The notes below the pieces were generated by a model that ran no database searches, was not told where the DNA came from, and worked only from the letters and a program-made list of their open reading frames with translations. A program made the translations under genes and the position numbers. Shown piece by piece: positions 1 through 5,664 of a stretch of 5,664 bases of DNA; the stretch's first letter is position 1; each line of letters starts with the position of its first letter. Source of the DNA: Deltaproteobacteria bacterium (lineage in GTDB: Bacteria > Desulfobacterota > Desulfobacteria > Desulfobacterales > Desulfatibacillaceae); the NCBI GenBank assembly GCA_021815525.1, contig JAKAGN010000207.1:1-5664 (forward strand). Reading direction: 5' to 3'.

Positions 1-718
1 GTCGGTGAGCCCCCTTCTTGTGCCCAAGAAGGAGGTCAAGAACATTCACCTCGTCCTCTGCACCTCGGACCGGGGTCTCTGCGGCGGGTTCAACTCCAAC
101 CTGATAGGCGCGGCCGAGAAGTTCATGGCCGAGCGGGCCGGGCAGGACGTGACGGTGAGCTTCACCTGCTTCGGCAAGAAGGGCCGCGACTTCGCCCGCA
201 AGCAGAAGTTCGAGCGGGCCGCGGATTACCTGGGCGTCATCGGCGGCCGCTTCGGCTTCACCGTGGCGTCCAAGGCCGCCCAGAGCCTCATTTTCGGCTT
301 TCTTTCCGAGAAGTATGACGAGGTTTACGTCATCTACGCGGAGTTCGTCAGCATGGCCAAGCAGAAACCCGTGCTGCAGCAGATCCTGCCCATCCCGCCC
401 CTGGCCGAAGCCGAGGCGGAGAATGCCGGAGCCGCGGAAGGCGGGGAAGGCTTCCTGGCTGAGCATATCTGCGAGCCGTCGGCCGACGCGCTCCTTTCCG
501 TGCTTCTCCCAAGGAACGTTTCCATCCAAATCTACAAGGCCCTTCTCGAAACCTCCACGAGCGAGCAGGCCGCCCGCATGATGGCCATGGACAACGCCAC
601 CAAGGCGTGCAACGACATGCTCGACCAGCTTACCTTGACGTACAACAAGGCCCGCCAGGGCGCCATCACAAAGGAACTCATGGACATCGTGGGCGGAGCC
701 GAGGCGCTTAGGGGCTGA
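1..718 (+). CDS. atpG: ATP synthase F1 subunit gamma, 5'-truncated by window edge
   Basis: Gamma is the central rotor stalk of F1Fo ATP synthase; it turns inside the alpha3beta3 head and couples proton flow through the membrane Fo sector to ATP synthesis. The reading frame is already open at base 2 and no true start is visible: the GTG at position 5 is an internal valine. About 238 residues are present against roughly 290 in the family, so some 50-60 N-terminal residues lie outside the window. Diagnostic segments are TSDRGLCGGFN near the start (residues 20-30 counted from the GTG) and the C-terminal helix with MDNATKACNDM (195-205) and TYNKARQGAITKEL (212-225), which inserts into the head. 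A short Ala/Glu/Gly-rich stretch around residues 134-150 fits a variable surface loop. The gene ends with TGA and is followed by atpD, the usual order. Identification is secure. Confidence 0.97.
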   Translation, partial: SVSPLLVPKKEVKNIHLVLCTSDRGLCGGFNSNLIGAAEKFMAERAGQDVTVSFTCFGKKGRDFARKQKFERAADYLGVIGGRFGFTVASKAAQSLIFGFLSEKYDEVYVIYAEFVSMAKQKPVLQQILPIPPLAEAEAENAGAAEGGEGFLAEHICEPSADALLSVLLPRNVSIQIYKALLETSTSEQAARMMAMDNATKACNDMLDQLTLTYNKARQGAITKELMDIVGGAEALRG

Positions 719-729
719 AGCGGATTCAT

Positions 730-2349
<1,620 letters not shown>

Positions 2350-2424
2350 TGACTTTTGGCGGACGTTTCGGCGCCTTTCTTCGGGCAGGGGTGCAATGGC
2401 TCCCTCCCCGGAGCTAAGCCCGGG

Positions 2425-2447
2425 CGTCCGTGCAAGGAAGGACGTAC
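2425..2447 (+). promoter_or_regulatory. atpC ribosome binding site inside a small hairpin
   Basis: The Shine-Dalgarno GGAAGGA (2436-2442) is five bases before the atpC ATG at 2448, and this decides the start over the in-frame GTG at 2430. CGTCC (2425-2429) can pair with GGACG (2440-2444), with a ten-base loop, which covers the 3' end of the Shine-Dalgarno. Such partial masking could lower epsilon translation relative to beta (one epsilon per three beta). The pairing is visible; the effect is inferred. Confidence 0.45.
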
Positions 2448-2873
2448 ATGGCACACACCATCCACCTGGAAGTGGGGACGCCGGAAAAGATCGTGGTGAG
2501 CGAAGCGGCTTCCATCGTCAACGCGCCCGGCGCCGAGGGCGAGTTCGGTGTTTTGCCCGGCCACACCCCGTTTCTTTCGGCCTTGAAGATCGGCGCGCTC
2601 CGCTACCGTGACGAATCCAACCGGGAGCGGGTCGTGTTCATCAACGGCGGTTTCGCCGAGGCTCTTCCCGACAAGGTGACGGTTTTGGCCGAAAGCGCCG
2701 AGCGCAGGTGCGACATCGACGTCTCCCGCGCCCGCGAGGCCCTGGCCCGCGCCCTGAAGCGCCTGGAGACGGGCGAGCCGGACCTCGATTTCGAGCGGGC
2801 CAAGACGGCGCTCCTCCGCGCCCAGACCCGTGTCAGCCTGGCCGAGAACCGCAAGGTTTCCATGATGCAGTAA
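2448..2873 (+). CDS. atpC: ATP synthase F1 subunit epsilon
   Basis: Epsilon binds the gamma stalk and the c-ring, and its C-terminal helices can swing up to block ATP hydrolysis. The ATG at 2448 is chosen because GGAAGGA lies five bases upstream; this gives 141 residues, typical for the family. Residues 1-85 form the beta-sandwich domain, with the signature GEFGVLPGHTP at 31-41 and INGGFAE at 65-71. Residues 92-137 are the helix-turn-helix hairpin, rich in Ala, Arg, Glu and Leu, with a turn around 107-113 (ETGEPDL). The gene follows atpD after a 98-base gap, longer than usual inside an operon, and that gap contains short inverted repeats. It is the last gene of the atp operon here, since a strong hairpin follows and a new promoter lies downstream. 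Identification is secure. Confidence 0.96.
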   Translation: MAHTIHLEVGTPEKIVVSEAASIVNAPGAEGEFGVLPGHTPFLSALKIGALRYRDESNRERVVFINGGFAEALPDKVTVLAESAERRCDIDVSRAREALARALKRLETGEPDLDFERAKTALLRAQTRVSLAENRKVSMMQ

Positions 2874-2908
2874 GGGCCGGCCGGCGTTTTTTCAAGGATT
2901 GGCGTACA

Positions 2909-2943
2909 AAAGGGCGGACTCCCGAAACGGGGGCCCGCCCTTT
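2909..2943 (+). terminator. Terminator-like hairpin closing the atp operon
   Basis: A long inverted repeat pairs 2909-2924 with 2928-2943 around an AAA loop: AAAGGGCGG pairs with CCGCCCTTT, then after one A/C mismatch CTCCCG pairs with CGGGGG through one G-U pair. The downstream T run is only three bases, but the flanking A/T steps make the hairpin symmetrical, so it could stop transcription from either side. A weaker candidate lies just before it: GCC-GGCC-GGC (2876-2885) followed by T6 (2887-2892). The position between atpC and the next promoter supports a terminator. Confidence 0.7.
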
Positions 2944-2970
2944 GCGTGTCGGTACGGCGCGGGAATTGTC

Positions 2971-3000
2971 TTGACTTTGAGTTGATGCGGTCTGTATACA
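2971..3000 (+). promoter_or_regulatory. Sigma70-type promoter for the zapB-zapA operon
   Basis: TTGACT (2971-2976) and TATACA (2995-3000) match the -35 and -10 consensus at five of six positions each, with an 18-base spacer. Transcription would start near 3007, leaving a leader of about 20 bases before the TTG start at 3029. The box sits after the atp hairpin and is noticeably A/T-richer than the surrounding DNA. This is the clearest promoter in the window. Confidence 0.7.
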
Positions 3001-3028
3001 AAACATAGGCAGACAAAAAGGAGGCGGA

Positions 3029-3259
3029 TTGTCCGAAGAAAGCGTATTACAGGATTTTGACAGGCTGGAGCAGGGGCTTGACAGGCTCATCGCGGCTCTG
3101 GATGTCATGAAGACCGAGAAGGCCTCCCTCGCCGCGAAGATCGAAGATCTCACGGTGCGCCTGGCCGAGAAGACAGCGGCCTATGACCACCTCGTGGAGG
3201 AACGGTCCAAGGTCCGTGAAAAAATAGACGTCCTATTGTCGCGGCTGGTCGAACCCTGA
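3029..3259 (+). CDS. ZapB-like small coiled-coil cell division protein
   Basis: This 76-residue protein starts at TTG (3029), preceded by AAGGAGG (3018-3024) with a short four-base spacer; no ATG or GTG lies nearby in frame. Residues 7-72 are almost continuous helix with hydrophobic positions every three or four residues (for example L13, L17, L20, I21, L24, then L34, I38, L41, L45), so a dimeric coiled coil is expected. The C-terminal VREKIDVLLSRL (62-73) resembles the end of short ZapB-like proteins. There is no signal peptide or membrane segment. The adjacent zapA, 13 bases downstream and in the same operon, supports a role at the FtsZ ring, where ZapB links ZapA to other partners in E. 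coli. Low-complexity coiled coils are hard to assign by sequence, so the name rests partly on context. Confidence 0.75.
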   Translation: MSEESVLQDFDRLEQGLDRLIAALDVMKTEKASLAAKIEDLTVRLAEKTAAYDHLVEERSKVREKIDVLLSRLVEP

Positions 3260-3272
3260 CCGGCCCCATCGG

Positions 3273-3584
3273 GTGGAGGCGGGCTTTCCGGCATTGGCAG
3301 AGCGCATCGGCATAGACCTGTTCGGCCGGACGTTCACCTTCGAAACCCGGGCCGACGCCGGAGAGGCCAGGCTGGCCAAAGAGTTCGTCGAGGGCGAGGT
3401 GGCGCGCGTCATGTCCCGCATGGGGGGGGACGTGACGGGCAGAGAGCTTCAGGCGGTGGTGCTCGCCGCCTTGAGCATCGCGGGCGATTACCTCGACCTC
3501 AAAAAGAACCACGAAGCCTTTCGGGAAACGGTGGGGGAGCGCATGGCAAGGCTTTCTCGGAAGCTTGCCGGGCCTGGGGACTGA
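3273..3584 (+). CDS. zapA: Cell division protein ZapA
   Basis: ZapA binds FtsZ and bundles its filaments, stabilising the division ring in the cytoplasm. From the GTG at 3273 the product is 103 residues, close to the family's 90-110. The N-terminal globular part (residues 11-50) carries the pattern IGIDLFGRTFTFETRAD followed by an Ala/Glu-rich helix (EARLAKEFVEGEVARVM). Residues 57-98 form the long helix for the dimer coiled coil, including LAALSIAGDYLDLK. The start is uncertain: GGAGG (3275-3279) overlaps the GTG codon and so cannot serve it, while the TTG at 3294 would give a more usual N-terminus (MAERIGIDLFG, 96 residues) but lies 14 bases after that GGAGG. Translation may be coupled to the gene ending 13 bases upstream. 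A run of eight G (3422-3429) encodes the Gly-Gly after M50. 6S RNA follows, as in Gammaproteobacteria. Confidence 0.88.
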   Translation: MEAGFPALAERIGIDLFGRTFTFETRADAGEARLAKEFVEGEVARVMSRMGGDVTGRELQAVVLAALSIAGDYLDLKKNHEAFRETVGERMARLSRKLAGPGD

Positions 3585-3625
3585 CAAAGGCGAACCCATC
3601 GGAAGCGTCGCACGCGGGAGGGCTT

Positions 3626-3631
3626 TTTAAT
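3626..3631 (+). promoter_or_regulatory. Candidate -10 box for the 6S RNA
   Basis: TTTAAT (3626-3631) matches the -10 consensus at five of six positions and would start transcription near 3638-3640, a few bases before the 6S closing stem at 3647. No convincing -35 is seen 16-18 bases upstream, so the RNA may instead be processed from a transcript that begins at the zapB-zapA promoter. Confidence 0.3.
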
Positions 3632-3644
3632 CCGGAAAAACGAT

Positions 3645-3828
3645 CGAAGCCCCTGCGGTGTTCGTGATTGGGCATGTCAGCCCTGTACCAACACCAAAAA
3701 TATGGGAATCGCAGTCCTTCCGGCGCGCTTTTTCTCATGAAAAAAGCCCGACGAAGGCGCCCTTGATGCCCACCTGTCATGGCAGGTTCAAGGCTTCTTG
3801 GCTCACACGGCATCCTGCGGGGGCTTTC
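3645..3828 (+). ncRNA. ssrS: 6S RNA (RNA polymerase-binding regulatory RNA)
   Basis: 6S RNA imitates an open promoter and traps housekeeping sigma-RNA polymerase holoenzyme in slow growth. The ends pair as a 12-bp closing stem: 3647-3658 (AAGCCCCTGCGG) with 3815-3826 (CTGCGGGGGCTT). The apical arm pairs CCTTC (3716-3720) with GAAGG (3753-3757), CGG with CCG, then GCTTTTTC (3727-3734) with GAAAAAAGC (3739-3747, one bulged A) around a TCAT loop. A small hairpin ACCTG/CAGGT (3772-3776 with 3783-3787) sits on the 3' side of the central bubble, as in E. coli. Conserved-looking segments are GTGTTCG (3659-3665) on the 5' side, and GGTTCAAGG (3785-3793) and CGGCATCC (3808-3815) on the 3' side. The length of about 184 nt is typical. 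The location right after zapA is the same as in E. coli. Exact ends are estimated from the closing stem. Confidence 0.9.
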
Positions 3829-3941
3829 CCAAAATCAGGCTTCACCCGCCCGGACCGCTCATGCCCGTGGGGCGTCCTTTACGGACCCGCCGCCTTCGCT
3901 TTCATTCCCCACCCCCATTTTGTCGACACGGATTGTGCCAG
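3829..3941 (+). other. Spacer between 6S RNA and its terminator
   Basis: About 113 bases lie between the end of the 6S closing stem and the next terminator. No T run follows the 6S 3' end directly, so this is probably a 3' trailer removed from the primary transcript. One weak inverted repeat (GTCC-TTTAC-GGAC, 3876-3888) is visible. I see no ribosome binding site with a plausible small gene, no tRNA and no promoter. The C-rich composition from 3907 to 3917 is unremarkable. Confidence 0.4.
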
Positions 3942-3960
3942 CCGGCCCTTGGCCGGTTTT
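3942..3960 (+). terminator. Intrinsic terminator downstream of 6S RNA
   Basis: A perfect 6-bp GC stem, CCGGCC (3942-3947) with GGCCGG (3951-3956), has a CTT loop and is followed directly by TTTT (3957-3960). This is the classic intrinsic terminator shape, although the T run is short. It lies 114 bases past the 6S closing stem and would end the 6S precursor (or the zapB-zapA-6S transcript), separating it from rny. Confidence 0.6.
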
Positions 3961-4205
3961 CAGGCGGCCTTTCCGGGGACAGCCCAGCCAGCGGCGGGGC
4001 CGTTTCCGGCGGCCGCTCACAGGCTGTCGAAAAACGCGGTTCGCTTGTGTCGCGCGGTAGGCGCGTTTCCGGTCACGCAAGGGCGTGATCCGGCGCGGTC
4101 TGCCGCGCCCAACGCATCCGGAGGGCATTTCGCCAGCCTTCTCATCCAGCCTTCTGTCCGGGCTGTGGGAGGGGACCACCCGGTCCCCCACGGGGAGGCC
4201 GCTTC
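3961..4205 (+). other. Non-coding, structured leader region upstream of rny
   Basis: These 245 bases contain no convincing protein gene; open frames on either strand are Arg/Pro-rich and lack ribosome binding sites. From 4051 three stem-loops follow each other: CGCGC/GCGCG (4051-4065, then TTT), GGTCACGC/GCGTGATC (4071-4090, one G-U pair, AAGG loop), and GGCGCGG/CCGCGCC (4092-4109, TCTG loop). A fourth, GGGGACC/GGTCCCC (4171-4188), can be extended by GTG/CAC and ends just before the rny ribosome binding site. No clear promoter is visible, so how rny is transcribed is unresolved. The region may be an rny 5' leader, a dispersed intergenic repeat, or both. Confidence 0.55.
4165..4198 (+). promoter_or_regulatory. 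Hairpin abutting the rny ribosome binding site
   Basis: GGGGACC (4171-4177) pairs perfectly with GGTCCCC (4182-4188) around an ACCC loop, and GTG (4165-4167) can add to CAC (4189-4191). The Shine-Dalgarno GGAGG (4194-4198) starts two bases later, seven bases before the ATG at 4206. A stable stem this close could affect ribosome access or present an RNase entry site. Pairing is seen; regulation is inferred. Confidence 0.45.
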
Positions 4206-5664
4206 ATGTTTCTTCATATCGTGTTTCTGGCGATGGGGCTCGGCGTCGGGGCCCTCATCCTGCATCTCTACCGTGAAAAGGCCGGCGGCCAAAAGGCCAG
4301 GGAATCGGAGGAAAACGCCCGACGCCTCCAGGAAGAGGCCAGGAGGGAGGCCGAAGGCATCCTGAAAGCCGCCCACGTGGAGGCCAAGGACATCCTCTTC
4401 AAGCTAAAGGCCGACTTTGAAAACGAGGCCAAGGACCGCCGGGCCGAGCAAAAGAATATCGAGACCCGGCTCCTCCAGCGCGAGGAGAACCTGGACCGCA
4501 AGCTTGACCAGCTGGAACGCCGGGACCAGGACCTGGGAAACCGGGAAAAGAACCTCACCCGCCGGGAGCAGAAGATCGCCAAGGACGAGGAGGAGGCCGG
4601 CCAGCTTGTGGCCCGCCGCAAGGAGGAGCTGGAACGCATCGCGGGGCTGACCTCCGAGGAGGCCAAGGAGACCCTGGTGCGCGAAATGGAGTCCGAGGCC
4701 CGGCACGAGGGCGCGAGGCTCGTGAAAAGGATCGAGACCGAGGCCAAGGAGCAGGCCGACAAGCAGGCCAAGAAGATACTTTCCACGGCAATCCAGCGCT
4801 ACGCCGGCGACTTCGTGGCCGAGCGCACCGTCTCGGTTGTCGAGCTTCCCTCCGAGGAGATGAAGGGCCGCATCATAGGCCGCGAGGGCCGCAACATCCG
4901 GGCGCTCGAGGCCGCCACCGGCATCGACCTCATCGTGGACGACACCCCCGAGGCCGTCATCCTCTCCGGTTTCGACCCGGTGCGCCGCGAGGTGGCTCGC
5001 CTGGCGCTCCTGCGCCTCATCGCCGACGGGCGCATCCATCCGGCCCGCATCGAGGAGGTGGTCAAGAAGGTGGAGGGCGAGGTGGACCTTGCCATGAAGG
5101 AGGCCGGAGAGCAGGCCACCTTCGACCTCGGCATCCACGGCATCCACCCCGAGATCGTGAAGTACGTCGGCCGCCTCAAGTACCGCACGTCCTACGCCCA
5201 GAACATGCTGGAGCACTCGCTTGAGGTCGGCTTCCTGTGCGGCATCATGGCCTCCGAGCTGGGCCTCAACATCAAGCAGGCCCGCCGCGCGGGTCTCCTC
5301 CACGACCTCGGAAAAGCCGTTGACCACGAGACCGAGGGCCCCCACGCCTTGATCGGCGCCAAGCTGGCGAAAAAATTCGGCGAAAGCCCCAAGATCGTCC
5401 ACGCCATCTCCGCCCACCACGAGGACGTGCCCCCCAACTCGGTCCTGGCCCATCTGGTCCAGGCCGCCGACGGCCTCTCCGGGGCCCGCCCCGGCGCGCG
5501 CCGCGAGATGTACGAAAGCTATATCCGCCGCTTGGAGGACCTCGAAAAGATCGCCACCTCCTTTTCCGGCGTCTCCTCCTCCTTCGCCATCCAGGCCGGC
5601 CGCGAGCTTCGCGTGATGGTGGAAAGCGACAAGATATCCGACGAGGAGGCCGTGCTTCTGTGCC
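4206..5664 (+). CDS. rny: Ribonuclease Y (RNase Y), 3'-truncated by window edge
   Basis: RNase Y is a membrane-anchored endoribonuclease that begins mRNA turnover. The ATG at 4206 follows GGAGG (4194-4198) by seven bases. The 486 visible residues remain in frame at the window end; family members are about 520, so around 30 are missing. Domains in order: an N-terminal membrane helix (2-21); a long charged coiled coil (about 24-200) rich in Glu, Lys, Arg and Ala; a KH RNA-binding domain (about 210-265) with the GxxG loop in GRIIGREGRN (221-230); and the HD phosphohydrolase domain (from about H336) with the metal-binding HD pair H366-D367 in LLHDLGK, then HAISAHHED (399-407) and D422 in AADGLSGARPGARRE. 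All key residues visible are intact. The gene stands after the 6S RNA with a 245-base structured leader and appears to be transcribed apart from zapA. The codon bias matches the neighbouring genes. Confidence 0.96.
   Translation, partial: MFLHIVFLAMGLGVGALILHLYREKAGGQKARESEENARRLQEEARREAEGILKAAHVEAKDILFKLKADFENEAKDRRAEQKNIETRLLQREENLDRKLDQLERRDQDLGNREKNLTRREQKIAKDEEEAGQLVARRKEELERIAGLTSEEAKETLVREMESEARHEGARLVKRIETEAKEQADKQAKKILSTAIQRYAGDFVAERTVSVVELPSEEMKGRIIGREGRNIRALEAATGIDLIVDDTPEAVILSGFDPVRREVARLALLRLIADGRIHPARIEEVVKKVEGEVDLAMKEAGEQATFDLGIHGIHPEIVKYVGRLKYRTSYAQNMLEHSLEVGFLCGIMASELGLNIKQARRAGLLHDLGKAVDHETEGPHALIGAKLAKKFGESPKIVHAISAHHEDVPPNSVLAHLVQAADGLSGARPGARREMYESYIRRLEDLEKIATSFSGVSSSFAIQAGRELRVMVESDKISDEEAVLLC

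Noticed and set aside
5..7. GTG at position 5 as the atpG start
   Set aside because: It would remove the N-terminal coiled-coil helix of gamma. The frame is open to the window edge, so this is a truncated gene and the GTG is an internal valine codon.
2430..2447. GTG at 2430 as the atpC start, adding six residues
   Set aside because: The GTG lies upstream of the good Shine-Dalgarno (2436-2442), which instead serves the ATG at 2448; family proteins begin at the latter.
4051..4109. The tandem stem-loops as a CRISPR array or tRNA gene
   Set aside because: The stems differ in sequence, there are no identical repeats with regular spacers, and no tRNA arms or CCA-adjacent acceptor pairing can be found.
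3859..4191. A 110-codon Arg-rich minus-strand frame in the zapA-rny intergenic region
   Set aside because: No ribosome binding site or domain is visible, and the composition fits chance translation of GC-rich structured DNA. It could be a misannotated repeat-derived frame, but not a supported gene.
3658..4365. A 235-codon + strand open frame across the 6S RNA, the intergenic region and the rny start
   Set aside because: It overlaps the 6S RNA and the beginning of rny in another frame, has no ribosome binding site at its start, and its translation is a Pro/Arg/Ala/Ser-rich mixture without domains.
4404..5453. A 349-codon open frame on the minus strand, antisense to rny
   Set aside because: It is a shadow of the biased RNase Y codons. 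The Leu/Gly/Val-rich translation shows no family motif, and the + strand carries intact KH and HD motifs.

Overview
The window is high-GC bacterial DNA with strongly G/C-biased third codon positions. The AtpD sequence, as I remember the family, is closest to sulfate-reducing Desulfobacterota (former Deltaproteobacteria, Desulfobacterales-like). A ZapB-like coiled-coil gene, zapA, 6S RNA and rny in a row fit the same assignment. No genus can be named from sequence alone. Every protein gene is on the + strand.

Layout. (1) 1-2873: the 3' end of the F1Fo ATP synthase operon, with atpG (gamma, 5' end cut off by the window edge), atpD (beta) and atpC (epsilon). Small RNA hairpins lie in the two intergenic gaps, and the start of atpD is debatable. 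(2) 2874-3028: a long GC-rich hairpin closes the atp operon, followed by a good sigma70-type promoter (TTGACT, 18 bp, TATACA). (3) 3029-3584: a short division operon, a 76-residue ZapB-like coiled-coil protein followed by ZapA. (4) 3585-4205: about 620 bases without a protein gene. They hold a 6S RNA (about 3645-3828) recognised by its closing stem, apical arm and conserved 3' segment, then a compact intrinsic terminator (3942-3960), then a leader region for rny with three consecutive stem-loops and a fourth hairpin ending two bases before the Shine-Dalgarno sequence. (5) 4206-5664: rny, RNase Y, running off the right edge with an estimated 30 or so residues missing.

How the parts relate. The ATP synthase genes encode the catalytic F1 head. 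ZapB-like protein and ZapA are expected to act at the FtsZ ring. 6S RNA sequesters housekeeping RNA polymerase holoenzyme when growth slows, and RNase Y is a membrane-anchored endoribonuclease that starts mRNA decay. The zapA-6S RNA neighbourhood also occurs in Gammaproteobacteria (E. coli zapA-ssrS), so this is a conserved housekeeping locus. I see no mobile element, CRISPR array, tRNA or rRNA, and no evidence for a novel defence or metabolic system. The points most worth checking are the structured RNA between zapA and rny and the possible dual start of atpD.
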